NCBI RefSeq assembly: GCF_900100545.1
Contig: NZ_FNDP01000020.1
Coordinates: 1 to 53,168, forward strand
Length of the DNA: 53,168 nt
Reading direction: 5' to 3'
Source: Pseudobutyrivibrio sp. 49
Lineage (GTDB): Bacteria > Bacillota > Clostridia > Lachnospirales > Lachnospiraceae
How positions within the stretch are numbered: the stretch's first letter is position 1; each line of letters starts with the position of its first letter. Made by a program: the position numbers and the translations under genes. Of this stretch, positions 43,686 through 52,764 are shown piece by piece. The notes beneath the pieces were generated by a model. It was not told the DNA's origin and ran no database searches. It worked only from the letters and a program-made list of their open reading frames with translations.

Positions 43686-45002
43686 ATGGCAATTCTAGAT
43701 TATTTCATTTTAAACTGGCCAAAGCTTATTTTTGCAGCTTGGTTCTCGATTTATAATTTAATATTAGTTGCCGTTTTTCTTAAAGAACATCGTTATCTTA
43801 TAGAGAGATTTTTAGTCGGATTCTTTGTATCAAGTGCTTTTATGTCTATTATCGCTGAGATTATAGGCGTTCATTTCTATAATCTAATCATAGACAACGG
43901 CATACTTACCGACCCTTATGACTTCTTTTTCATCGCCGTAAGTATCTTTTTTGATGCATTATTTATTTTTATTGGCGGAAATCTCTTTACACATTTTACA
44001 GGTCTTAAAAACTACGTTGGTGCCAGCATTTACATGGAATATGTATGCCTGGAAAGACTATGCCTTGTAGTAGCCACAAACATTACTAACTACATTTTGC
44101 TATATATTTTCTTCCAGTTTGCTCTCTTTGCTATTATGAGAAAAAATATGGCATATTTATTTAAGGCGACTTCTCTGAAATGGCGCAGTATATTTATATA
44201 TTTGACCGGTTTGTTCTACATACTAGACTTGCTGTACGCTGCTTATCTTCTATTTCCGGAGCTAGGAACTAATGTTATTAACATCCAAAATCTCTTTTGG
44301 CTAGACTCGATGGCATTAATAACCTGTAGCTTCGTATCAGGTTATATCAGCATCTCCATTTCTGAATCAAAGGAACATGATGGAAAAATAGAATACTTTG
44401 AACGACTTCAGAAGTCTCAGGAAGACATCATCACTACTCTTGCTGAGATGTCAGAAGCCAAGTCTGGAGAGACAGGTCAGCATGTTCGCCGTGTAGCTGA
44501 ATATAGCAGACTTTTAGCATATAAACTTGGACTTAGCAAAGAAGAATGCGAAGATATAAAGATTGCTGCCATGATGCATGACCTGGGCAAGCTAATGATA
44601 AGCAAGGAAATTATTGAAAAGCCAGCAAAGTTGACCCCAGCAGAGTATGACATTGTAAAACAGCACACTCAGTATGGATGGGATATTCTTTCTAATTCTG
44701 AGGGCGATTTAATGAAAATGGCTCGTGTAATTGCAGTACAGCATCACGAGTACTGGAACGGCCAGGGATATCCTCTTGGAATTAGTGGAAATGGAATATC
44801 AATATACGCTCAGATTGTGGCTGTAGCAGATGTTTTTGATGCGCTCACAAGCGAGCGCTCTTATAAGCGTGCCTGGACCAGCCAGGAAGCCTATGATGAA
44901 ATAATAAAACAGCGAGGAGAGCAATTCTCTCCTCGCGTAGTTGATGCATTTATTGAATGCTATAATCAGATTTGTGTCATTAGGGACACTTATCTTGATT
45001 AA
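43686..45002 (+). CDS. Membrane HD-GYP domain protein (cyclic-di-GMP phosphodiesterase-like)
   Basis: 438 residues. The first 225 form six or seven hydrophobic segments, a probable membrane sensor of no family I can name. The rest is an HD-GYP domain: SGETGQHVRRVAEYS at 260-274, MMHDLGK with His298-Asp299, HTQYGWDIL, and HHEYWNGQGYP at 353-363, the GYP signature. It probably degrades cyclic-di-GMP and so affects motility or adhesion. The ATG at 43686 has AGAGG 8 bases upstream; the longer frame adds 21 poorly supported residues. It is divergent from the chemoreceptor gene and convergent with the large GH gene, only 10 bases apart. Confidence 0.9.
   Translation: MAILDYFILNWPKLIFAAWFSIYNLILVAVFLKEHRYLIERFLVGFFVSSAFMSIIAEIIGVHFYNLIIDNGILTDPYDFFFIAVSIFFDALFIFIGGNLFTHFTGLKNYVGASIYMEYVCLERLCLVVATNITNYILLYIFFQFALFAIMRKNMAYLFKATSLKWRSIFIYLTGLFYILDLLYAAYLLFPELGTNVINIQNLFWLDSMALITCSFVSGYISISISESKEHDGKIEYFERLQKSQEDIITTLAEMSEAKSGETGQHVRRVAEYSRLLAYKLGLSKEECEDIKIAAMMHDLGKLMISKEIIEKPAKLTPAEYDIVKQHTQYGWDILSNSEGDLMKMARVIAVQHHEYWNGQGYPLGISGNGISIYAQIVAVADVFDALTSERSYKRAWTSQEAYDEIIKQRGEQFSPRVVDAFIECYNQICVIRDTYLD
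44912..44936 (-). terminator. Antisense terminator of the GH gene inside the HD-GYP coding region
   Basis: A perfect 10-bp stem GCGAGGAGAG/CTCTCCTCGC with a 5-base loop. On the minus strand it is followed by TGTTTTATTATTT; on the plus strand no T-tract follows. It lies 77 bases past the stop of the minus-strand GH gene and within codons 409-417 of the HD-GYP gene (QRGEQFSPR), so one sequence is both coding on one strand and a terminator on the other. Confidence 0.7.
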
Positions 45003-45012
45003 GACATTTTAT

Positions 45013-48000
45013 TTAGAAAGGCTTCTTTCCCTTCTTAAGGAATATTGCTACTGCACCTATAAGAACCGCTCCAAGAGCAACAATGATTGCAATTATTCCC
45101 CCCATATTTGAAGATTCAACAGCTGCGGATGCCTCTAGATCTGATAAATTCTCATCGGATGTAGTGTCTTCTGTGGCTGTTTCTGTTTCTGTTTCTGCTG
45201 CTTCTGCAGTATCTCCTGCAAGTGGAACCTGCTCCTCCTCAATAATTTCCTCTGCCTCTTCTTCTGCTTCCTCAGTCTTGTTTTCTGTAGCTACAGTATT
45301 GTTTGTGTTCTTCTTTGTTGTCTTTGTAGTATTAGCGGCTGCAGCTGTCTGTGTTGTAGCTGGACCTGCAGCTGGTACACCTGCATCAGCGATAGTCTGT
45401 GTCTGTGCTGGTGCTGTAGTTCTACTTGAGCTTGCACTTGAAGAACTTCTTGATGAGCTTGAAGATCCAGAGCTAGATGCTGAACCAGTTGAACCAGAGC
45501 TTGTACCAGCCGATGGATTTGCTGGAGCTGCTGTAGGTGCAGGTGTTGGTACTGGTGTTGGAGCTGGTGTTGGCTCTGCTGCTGACTCATCAGCTACTAC
45601 CAAGGCAAAATCAAATCTATCAAGGTTTGGAGTATAGTTTACGCATGTGTTTACTCCACCCACACCATTCTTATGAGCGCGGTAATCATTGTTATAGAAT
45701 CTAAGAGTATTCTTACCCTTCTTTAATACTACCTTTACGCACTGTGTTCTAAAGGAATCTACACTATATGTGTTTCTGAAGTATACTGTCTGATCCTTAC
45801 CTCCATTTACATTTAATGTAACAAATCGGTCAACCATCTGCGCATTGTAAGAATGGCTACCAAAGAGTTCCTTGTTTGACTGATAAACAACCATCTCATA
45901 TACACCTGTCACTGGTGCATCATATGTGATTTCAAGGGCGTTCTCAGCATCCTCAGATGCAAGAATTTCCTGTACATATTTACCATTAGAAGCTACATCA
46001 TTTGTGCCGATTTCAACATTTCCAATAAGCTTTCCATCCTCAGCTTCAACAGTGTCAATGTTCTTGTCATCTACCTTTGCAACTGTGAGCTTATCAACTG
46101 CAAGAGCTGCTGAGCTTGCATCTAAATCAATGATATTAATTCCCTTCTCAAGGAATACTTCTGCCACTGCATCGCTCCATGCATCTGCAGTAGCGGCTGC
46201 CTTAACTGTTCTTACATGATTTGTTAATGTCTTGTTTGTATTGTTGACGAATACATTAATCTTTTCATCAGATGCTGAATTATATCTGATAGAAAGCTGG
46301 TGAGTACCATTTTTCTTAGCAAATACTACAAATCTGATTCCACCACCATCTTTAACTGACTTATCTAAGCCAACAGCATAGCCTGCGCCGCTAAATCCTG
46401 CTACATTAGATGCTGTGTAAACGCTTGTAGATGTCTGTGAGCCAAGAATATTGTAATCGCTAAGCTCTGCCTCATATGTCTTTGTTGTCTTATCTGAATC
46501 AACCGCGCTTTCATCACCAACAAATGTTAGATAAACACAGTCGATAGATGCCTTTCCTTCGCTGTCAGTACCTGTTACAGAAAGTGTGTGGCTACCCTTT
46601 GTAAGGTAAACATATTCTGTATGTAAACCTGACATGTAGAATGTCAATGTGTTCTCAAGATACATCTCTGCACTTAAAGCATCATCAACATAAAGCTTCT
46701 GAACAGCATTCTTTGGATCGTTTAGCTCAGGTCTCTGAGTGTTGTTTCCTGTGCCTGCTCCATATACCATATCGAATCTGTAGAAGCCATCCTCTGGAGC
46801 ATCTACCTTGAATGTTGCTCTAGCATCTTCGCTATCTAATCCCTGTGCCTGACCTGAACCTGAGCAAGCAAAATTTGGATTCTTACCTGCCTGTCTTGCG
46901 CCACCTGAAAGCTGAGCTTCCTCACCTTCAAAAGTCTTCTTCCAAGGACCTACCTCTACAACACCTACCTCAGCAGAAGAATCTGCTGGTGTGATTGTAA
47001 GATTGTAAGCTGCAGCTGCAACAAGGTCTGACATCTTGATTGTGCAGTTTCCATCTTCATCTACATCAAACACTTCCTTCTTCATAAATGAAGGAGCTTC
47101 TGCTGCACCATTGATACCTGTCCAGTCTGTGCGCTCGAACTTAACCTCAATCTTGTCGCCAAAAACATTCTTATCAATATTTGAAAGATTAATTACTGCC
47201 CTCTCTGAACCACCAAAAATGATGTTTGAAGACTTCTTTGTATCATCAACAGAAGCCACTCCGTAGAACTGAGTCTTTGGCAGGCCATCTACATCGATGC
47301 TAACTGTCTCACCTGACATCTCTGCATACCACTTATATAACCACCATGCACCGTTTGGCTCGTTATTAGATGCTGCAAGGTCAGCAAGGTTGTTTGAGAT
47401 GTGCCAGTATGCCAGACATGCTGTAACCTTCTCATCCTCGAATAAACCAATCCATCTTGAAAGACTTCCAGGTACTCCAAGGTGTGTGAAATCTGCATAC
47501 TCGTTAATAACGATTTCTCTCTTCTCTGTAATAAGCCCTGGCTCCAACCAATACTTTTCCTCAAGTCTTCTGTAGTCTGCTACATTGTTTGGGAAATTAT
47601 TATAAAGGTCGTTATTTAAAACATGCCATGAAATCTGTGTTGGAATACAATCATTTTCAGCACAGAAAATCATGAACTGCTCAAGCTGTCTTGCCTGATA
47701 GCAGCAGAAGTTTGGACCTGCTGTTTTTGCATTCTTATCTACTGATTTAACTGCTGTATATGCCTGAAGCCAAGCTGCATTAAACTTGCTCATATCGCCG
47801 CCCCAGATTTCATTAAACCAGTTACCCTCTGGCTCATTGAACAGAACATATACTGCAGCATCTGTAAGTCCAGCTTCTTTGGTCTGTCTTACCATTGTTT
47901 TAAGTTTCTCGCAGTACTCATCCATTCCTTCGTACTCATATGGCCAGTTAGCATAGATATCTGGACAGGCAATCTGGATTGAATCTCCACCTGCCTCTAG

Positions 48001-49302
48001 GAATGTCTTAGCCATTACGTTGATATCGCCATTTGGATGCTGTAATCCCTCAGCTGGCTTCTGCTCGCACATATATGGCTTGATAGCAGTCTGAAGAATT
48101 GCGCTAGGTACATTATCCTCACCTACACCGTAGAGATAACCTGTAGCACCGTGCTTTACTGCTCCAGTTTTATTTCCCATATCTACATTAAGAATTCCTG
48201 AATAATCAGGCTTCTGAATCTCTGGGAAGCTGTCATAAAGCTCCTTGACCTGGTCAGCTGTCAATGCGTCATCATAGAAAGCTACATCGTCCAAAGAACC
48301 TTTAAAATCATTATCTGATGTATAATAAGATTTTCCAAGAGAAGCATATTTAAGACTCTTCAGGTAATCCTTCTTTACCAACTCAGGTAAAACTTCTGTT
48401 ACCTTCTGAGTTCCGTCACACTGATCTGTGTAGCCTGCGTCCTCACCATTTATATATACCTTGTATTCATCCTCCTTAAATGTAACTGTAAGATGCTGCC
48501 ATTTGTCTCTCTGTAATGGTTTGTTAAAGGTAAGCTTTGTTCTTACATTTGTGCTCTTGTTAGCATCGCCAACATAGAGTGTCATGTCGTAAGCTCCACC
48601 GCCTGCTGCAAATGCAAAATCAGGATCTGTCCACCAGCTTGCTCCTCTTTCTGAAGCTCCAATAGGACCATTTGATGCATCAAAGAACTTTGAATAATTC
48701 TGTGCATCCTGACTTGGATTTACCCACATCGAAATTGTAAATGCCTTATTATCTGCCTCGCCTATCTTTTCAAATAAGTCCTCTGGAAGATCCATAGAAC
48801 CATTACCTGGAAGATTAAGAACTTTATTTCCCTTTAAAGAATCCTTCTTAACCTTCGCATTATCTCTTAAAAGGTCTTTTACAGAATCCTCATCCTCGAA
48901 ATCATAGCTGTAAACTGGAGTAGGTATTTCTTTCTCTTCTTCCTCCTCTTCTTTCTTTAATTTCTTTTCTTTCTTGTCTTTCTCTTCCTCATCCTCGTCC
49001 TCTACATCTTCTTCATCAGAATCTTCATCATCAGATTTTTCATCTTCAGCAGCCTTATCTCCCTTTGATTCTTTCTCAATCACCTCTTCTAATAGTTCTT
49101 CACTATCTTCTTTTCTTTCTTCCTTGCTCTCTTCTGTGTTCTCGGAAACATCTGTGTTTTCTTCTGCTACTTCCTCCTCCACAGAAGTGGTCTGAGAAAC
49201 TGCATCTTCTTTCACATTTGCAGCTTCGACAGGTACCCCCGTAAGCAGCATCTGGGTTGCTAATGCAACTGCGAAGGTCTGCTTCACTAACTTGTTCTTC
49301 AT
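45013..49302 (-). CDS. Membrane-anchored multidomain glycoside hydrolase (LamG, clan A-like GH, CBM35/6-like)
   Basis: 1,429 residues; AGAGGAGG lies 5 bases before the ATG. Order: signal peptide to about 28; highly acidic linker to 128; LamG-type beta-sandwich (130-358, with FTISMWVNPSQDA and FKGSLDDVAFYDDAL); a TIM-barrel glycosidase (about 370-760) whose acid/base is probably Glu490 in VLFNEPEG and nucleophile Glu601 in IVINEYAD, as in clan GH-A; three CBM35/CBM6-like jelly rolls (about 815-970, 985-1130 and 1135-1300); a Pro/Ser/Thr wall linker; a transmembrane segment and KKGKKPF tail. The GH family is not one I can name (GH39-like at best). It adjoins a sugar ABC importer and shares a DNA motif with it, so it probably feeds that importer. 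Substrate unknown. Confidence 0.85.
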   Translation of the reverse strand: MKNKLVKQTFAVALATQMLLTGVPVEAANVKEDAVSQTTSVEEEVAEENTDVSENTEESKEERKEDSEELLEEVIEKESKGDKAAEDEKSDDEDSDEEDVEDEDEEEKDKKEKKLKKEEEEEEKEIPTPVYSYDFEDEDSVKDLLRDNAKVKKDSLKGNKVLNLPGNGSMDLPEDLFEKIGEADNKAFTISMWVNPSQDAQNYSKFFDASNGPIGASERGASWWTDPDFAFAAGGGAYDMTLYVGDANKSTNVRTKLTFNKPLQRDKWQHLTVTFKEDEYKVYINGEDAGYTDQCDGTQKVTEVLPELVKKDYLKSLKYASLGKSYYTSDNDFKGSLDDVAFYDDALTADQVKELYDSFPEIQKPDYSGILNVDMGNKTGAVKHGATGYLYGVGEDNVPSAILQTAIKPYMCEQKPAEGLQHPNGDINVMAKTFLEAGGDSIQIACPDIYANWPYEYEGMDEYCEKLKTMVRQTKEAGLTDAAVYVLFNEPEGNWFNEIWGGDMSKFNAAWLQAYTAVKSVDKNAKTAGPNFCCYQARQLEQFMIFCAENDCIPTQISWHVLNNDLYNNFPNNVADYRRLEEKYWLEPGLITEKREIVINEYADFTHLGVPGSLSRWIGLFEDEKVTACLAYWHISNNLADLAASNNEPNGAWWLYKWYAEMSGETVSIDVDGLPKTQFYGVASVDDTKKSSNIIFGGSERAVINLSNIDKNVFGDKIEVKFERTDWTGINGAAEAPSFMKKEVFDVDEDGNCTIKMSDLVAAAAYNLTITPADSSAEVGVVEVGPWKKTFEGEEAQLSGGARQAGKNPNFACSGSGQAQGLDSEDARATFKVDAPEDGFYRFDMVYGAGTGNNTQRPELNDPKNAVQKLYVDDALSAEMYLENTLTFYMSGLHTEYVYLTKGSHTLSVTGTDSEGKASIDCVYLTFVGDESAVDSDKTTKTYEAELSDYNILGSQTSTSVYTASNVAGFSGAGYAVGLDKSVKDGGGIRFVVFAKKNGTHQLSIRYNSASDEKINVFVNNTNKTLTNHVRTVKAAATADAWSDAVAEVFLEKGINIIDLDASSAALAVDKLTVAKVDDKNIDTVEAEDGKLIGNVEIGTNDVASNGKYVQEILASEDAENALEITYDAPVTGVYEMVVYQSNKELFGSHSYNAQMVDRFVTLNVNGGKDQTVYFRNTYSVDSFRTQCVKVVLKKGKNTLRFYNNDYRAHKNGVGGVNTCVNYTPNLDRFDFALVVADESAAEPTPAPTPVPTPAPTAAPANPSAGTSSGSTGSASSSGSSSSSRSSSSASSSRTTAPAQTQTIADAGVPAAGPATTQTAAAANTTKTTKKNTNNTVATENKTEEAEEEAEEIIEEEQVPLAGDTAEAAETETETATEDTTSDENLSDLEASAAVESSNMGGIIAIIVALGAVLIGAVAIFLKKGKKPF

Positions 49303-49326
49303 ACATATCCTCCTCTAAAATATTAT

Positions 49327-49350
49327 ATTCTGTGGTTTATGCCACAGAAT
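49327..49350. repeat. Inverted repeat in the 5' region of the GH gene
   Basis: ATTCTGTGG and CCACAGAAT separated by 6 bases, 25-48 bases upstream of the GH start codon. It would be a stable hairpin just before the ribosome site AGGAGG if transcribed, or a dimer-binding site. Confidence 0.55.
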
Positions 49351-49391
49351 TGAGTCTATTTTGATTATATGTATTTTCACCCCTTCTGTTT

Positions 49392-49427
49392 ATGTCAAAA
49401 ACAGCATCTAAGCATGTCAAAATGTGA
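49392..49427. promoter_or_regulatory. Putative activator site upstream of the GH gene
   Basis: Plus-strand ATGTCAAAA (49392-49400) and ATGTCAAAATGTGA (49414-49427), starts 22 bases apart. The second matches ATGTCTAAATGTGA at 52794-52807, upstream of the binding-protein gene, with one difference in 14. It lies 112 bases upstream of the GH ATG. The core is itself a direct repeat, ATGTC then ATGTG, as in AraC-type sites. Confidence 0.5.
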
Positions 49428-49458
49428 TTTAAATCTCGAACTCATAGATAAATAAAAA

Positions 49459-49489
49459 AGCAGGAACCAGATTGAATCTAGTTCCTGCT
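49459..49489 (-). terminator. Terminator of the sugar ABC operon
   Basis: Minus-strand AGCAGGAACTAGAT against ATCTGGTTCCTGCT (one G-U pair), followed by TTTTTTATTT, 18 bases past the stop at 49507. Confidence 0.9.
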
Positions 49490-49506
49490 ATTATCGTATA
49501 TACGAA

Positions 49507-50325
49507 TTATAATTTTCCTCCTGATGTTGCGATACCCTCAATAAACTGTCTCTGGAATATTACATAAATAACAATCATTGGAAGACATGCAATAAGTGCT
49601 GCTGCCATCAGCTCTGGATAATTAGAAGAGAACTGCCCCTGCATCTTTGAAAGTGCGCTGGCAAGTGTAGTCTGATTTGTATCTGGACATACAATCATTG
49701 GCCACATCAAATCCTTGTAGGCAAATACTGCGGTAAATATTCCCAGCGCTACCATGGAAGACTTAGTAAGCGGAGCCATGATAAATAGGAATGTCTGTCC
49801 AATATTACAGCCATCTAATCTGGCAGCCTCCTCAAGCTCTCTTGGTAGGCCCATGTATGCCTGTCTCAAAAGAAATGTTCCAAAAGCGGATACAAGACCT
49901 GGGAACAGCAAGCCCATCATGGAATTAGTCCAGCCAAGCTTACTAACCATTACATACTGTGGAATGATGAAAATCTGCGAAGGTATCATCATCTGAAAAA
50001 GCACAAGACCAAACATCAAATTCTTTCCCCTGAAATTTAGTCTGGCAAATGCATAGCCTGCAATTGTTGATGTAAGCACTGCGCAAAGAACGCGAAGTAC
50101 AATCATCAAAACCGTATTAAAATACAATCTTCCAAAATTTACATTATGAAGAACTTCGTTAAAGTTGCTAAGTCTAAAATGAGATGGGAAAATAACAAAT
50201 GGATCCATCTGTGTAGACTCACCAACTGTCTTGAATGCTGTAAGAATCATCCATGCAAAAGGAACCAGCATAACGAAGGACATAATCACTAGTACTATAT
50301 ATATTATGGTTTTATTTTTGTTCAT
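49507..50325 (-). CDS. Carbohydrate ABC transporter permease (MalG/GanQ type)
   Basis: A 272-residue inner-membrane permease with six hydrophobic segments. The EAA loop that docks the ATPase reads ELEEAARLDGCNIGQTFLFI near residue 160, and the C-terminus IEGIATSGGKL is typical of CUT1 MalG-like subunits. It follows its partner permease by 40 bases. GGAAGG, a little degenerate, lies about 10 bases before the ATG. No ATPase gene follows; CUT1 importers of Firmicutes commonly borrow a shared MsmX-type ATPase. Confidence 0.94.
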   Translation of the reverse strand: MNKNKTIIYIVLVIMSFVMLVPFAWMILTAFKTVGESTQMDPFVIFPSHFRLSNFNEVLHNVNFGRLYFNTVLMIVLRVLCAVLTSTIAGYAFARLNFRGKNLMFGLVLFQMMIPSQIFIIPQYVMVSKLGWTNSMMGLLFPGLVSAFGTFLLRQAYMGLPRELEEAARLDGCNIGQTFLFIMAPLTKSSMVALGIFTAVFAYKDLMWPMIVCPDTNQTTLASALSKMQGQFSSNYPELMAAALIACLPMIVIYVIFQRQFIEGIATSGGKL

Positions 50326-50365
50326 AGCTTTCCTATCCCTTCTATGGAAGAAGGTTCCCTCCTTA

Positions 50366-51259
50366 TTACGTATAGTGTACCCACTTCTTCTGTCCTATCA
50401 TCTGAAGGACTGTGAAAATCATAATTACAACCAAAAGTACAACTACAACTGTAGCTCCATAGCCCTTATTGCTCTGCTGGAATGAATACTTATAGAATAA
50501 GCAAACCAGTGACTGGGTCTTAAAAAGAGCTGGGTTGTTGTTATCAATAACCATGTAGATAACATCAAATACCTGCATAGCAGCAATGATTCGTGTAACC
50601 ATTACAAAGAAAATAGTTGGTGAAACCAAAGGTATTGTGATGCTAAAAAACTGCTGCACACCGGTAGCTCCATCAATTGCAGCTGCCTCATAATAATCCT
50701 TTGGCACCTCCTGAAGACCTGCCAAAAACAAAACCATATTGTATCCAATAATCGACCATATACCGATTACAGCAATCGAATAAATTGCGATTTTCGGATT
50801 TGAAATCCAGTTTGTTTTACCTGGAAAAATATGATTTAACAAACCAAATTCTGAATTATAAAGCCATTTCCAAACCATAGCTATAGCAGCTGGTGCTGCA
50901 ACCATTGGAAGGAAGAATATAGTTCTAAAGGTACTTTTACCTTTTATTTTCCCATTTAAAAATACTGCTAAAACCAACGCAATAATAATTGAAAGTGGCA
51001 CCTCCACAACTGCGTATTTTAAGGTGTTAAAAAGTGCCTGCCAAACCTCTTTATCTGCAAAAACCTTTTGATAATTAGCAATGCCTACAAAAATATTTCC
51101 TCTTCCAAAATCACCTGTCTTAAAAAAGCTCTGATAAATCGTTTGAAAGATTGGAATGATATTGAGAACAATCAAACCAACCATTGTTGGCAAAATAAAC
51201 AGCCAGCCCCAAATGAACTCGCTTCGTTCTCTATGAGTTGTTTTTCCCTTTTTATTCAT
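50366..51259 (-). CDS. Carbohydrate ABC transporter permease (MalF/GanP type)
   Basis: A 297-residue permease with six hydrophobic segments. WGWLFILPTMVGLIVLNIIP at the N-terminus and the EAA loop YEAAAIDGATGVQQFFSITI (about 185-205) identify a CUT1 MalF-like subunit. AGGAG lies 8 bases before the ATG. It lies between the binding protein and the MalG-like permease in one operon; a hairpin (51291-51316) upstream probably lowers its level relative to the binding protein. Confidence 0.94.
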   Translation of the reverse strand: MNKKGKTTHRERSEFIWGWLFILPTMVGLIVLNIIPIFQTIYQSFFKTGDFGRGNIFVGIANYQKVFADKEVWQALFNTLKYAVVEVPLSIIIALVLAVFLNGKIKGKSTFRTIFFLPMVAAPAAIAMVWKWLYNSEFGLLNHIFPGKTNWISNPKIAIYSIAVIGIWSIIGYNMVLFLAGLQEVPKDYYEAAAIDGATGVQQFFSITIPLVSPTIFFVMVTRIIAAMQVFDVIYMVIDNNNPALFKTQSLVCLFYKYSFQQSNKGYGATVVVVLLVVIMIFTVLQMIGQKKWVHYT

Positions 51260-51290
51260 AACACTAATCTCCTAACTAAAAACGGTTAAA

Positions 51291-51316
51291 GGGCACAGCC
51301 CAAAAGCACTGCGCCC
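51291..51316 (-). terminator. Intercistronic hairpin between binding protein and permeases
   Basis: Minus-strand GGGCGCAG against CTGTGCCC (one G-U pair) with a 10-base loop, followed by TTTAACCGTTTTT. The broken T-tract suggests partial termination or 3' protection of the binding-protein mRNA, a common device in sugar ABC operons. Confidence 0.65.
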
Positions 51317-51360
51317 TCATCCCCAATATTTATTATACCTATGAAAAAGAAGAAAAAGAA

Positions 51361-52683
51361 TTACTCCTCACTAAGAGTCTGATTCATGCTATCGCAGATT
51401 TCCTGGCAAACTGTCTTAACATCCTTATCGCCAGTCCAAGCTTCCTTGAGCTTCTCTGTCTGCATATCTTCCCATGTTGTTGTGTACTTAGAATATGGTC
51501 TAAATACAAGGTCAGCATCAAGCATCTTCATATGACCATTAAGATCAAACTTATCTGTGCAGTTTACCCAAAGATCTGAGCATCCTTCGTAAGCTGACAT
51601 TGTTACGCCAAGCTCAGCCTGCTTTTCCTGCATCTCCTTAGAACCGAACCACTCGATAAGTGACCAAGCAGCATCTGGATTCTTTGTGTTAGCTGAAGCA
51701 GCCCAGCCAAGACCATTGTAAATAGAAACTCTCTTACCTGTCTTTGCATCCTTTGGAAGAACAGCTACATCACAGTTCTCTGCTGTATACTCGTTGTCCT
51801 TGAAGGCAGCTACCATCCAAGAGCCCTGTGTAACCATTGCAACCTTACCTGACTCAAAGAGTACATCTGCACCTGACTCAGAAATTGTATTAAGATCTGG
51901 GCAAGAACCATCCTGAACCATATCTACGAAAAGCTGAATAGCCTTCTGTGTCTCTGGCTTATCATAACCAGAAGACTTCTTGTCTTCACTGATGATTTCT
52001 CCGCCCATAGAATATACTGCGTTGTAGAATGAATCCTGATTGTTTGATGGAGCAATTGCATATCCCCAGTGATCATCATTTGTGAGCTTCTTTGCAGCTT
52101 CTGCAAAATCATCCCATGTCCATGTGTCATCTGGATAATCTACACCCATCTCATCAAAGATTGTCTTGTTATACCAAAGAGCGATTGTATCGATATCCTT
52201 TGGAATAGCATACTGCTTACCATTTGACTGATAAAGATTTACGATACCCTCATAGTAATTGCTCATGTCAATCTTGTCGCTTGAAGCAATCTTATCTGTC
52301 AAATCCATAAGCATATCGTTTTCCATGTACTTCTGTGCCTGATTTGAATGCATCCAGAATACATCTGGAAGCTCTCCGCCTGAAGCGCCTGCCTCAAGAA
52401 GTGTCCAATAGTCATCCCAGCCAACTACCTGAATAGTAGCCTTTACCCCAGACTGTGCTGACCATTCATCGATAATTTTCTGAAGTCCTGGTCTCTGGTT
52501 CTCATCCCAGATAGATACTGTAAGTTCGCCTTCTACGCTACCCTTCATAGCCTCTGGAGCTTCTGACGCTTCCCCACCTGCAGTATCTCCTGTAGTGCCT
52601 GTATCAGCAGCACCACCACAAGCCATCATGGACATAGCCATAAATGCACTCAGAACCATTGCAGCTAATTTTTTAGCCTTCAT
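51361..52683 (-). CDS. Extracellular sugar-binding lipoprotein (CUT1 family)
   Basis: 440 residues. A lipoprotein signal peptide ends in MACGG, so the mature N-terminal Cys is lipidated. A Gly/Thr-rich spacer leads to the type 1 periplasmic-binding fold: VSIWDENQRPGLQKIIDEW, then LPDVFWMHSNQAQKYMEN and YAIPKDIDTIALWYNKTIFD, with GWAASANTKNPDAAWSLIEW near the C-terminus. It is the specificity subunit for the permeases downstream. GGGAGG lies 8 bases before the ATG. Which sugar is bound cannot be read from the sequence; the adjacent GH gene suggests a plant or mucin glycan fragment. Confidence 0.95.
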   Translation of the reverse strand: MKAKKLAAMVLSAFMAMSMMACGGAADTGTTGDTAGGEASEAPEAMKGSVEGELTVSIWDENQRPGLQKIIDEWSAQSGVKATIQVVGWDDYWTLLEAGASGGELPDVFWMHSNQAQKYMENDMLMDLTDKIASSDKIDMSNYYEGIVNLYQSNGKQYAIPKDIDTIALWYNKTIFDEMGVDYPDDTWTWDDFAEAAKKLTNDDHWGYAIAPSNNQDSFYNAVYSMGGEIISEDKKSSGYDKPETQKAIQLFVDMVQDGSCPDLNTISESGADVLFESGKVAMVTQGSWMVAAFKDNEYTAENCDVAVLPKDAKTGKRVSIYNGLGWAASANTKNPDAAWSLIEWFGSKEMQEKQAELGVTMSAYEGCSDLWVNCTDKFDLNGHMKMLDADLVFRPYSKYTTTWEDMQTEKLKEAWTGDKDVKTVCQEICDSMNQTLSEE

Positions 52684-52764
52684 AAAATCTTACCTCCCAT
52701 ATTTCCCTTTTTTCTTCATTGTCCGTTCCTTCGAACATATACCCATCTTAGCTAATCTGTCCCC

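Noticed and set aside
45083-45637. 184-codon open frame on the plus strand inside the surface GH gene
   Set aside because: It is the mirror of Ser/Thr/Pro-rich linker codons; low-complexity coding regions routinely leave the opposite strand open.
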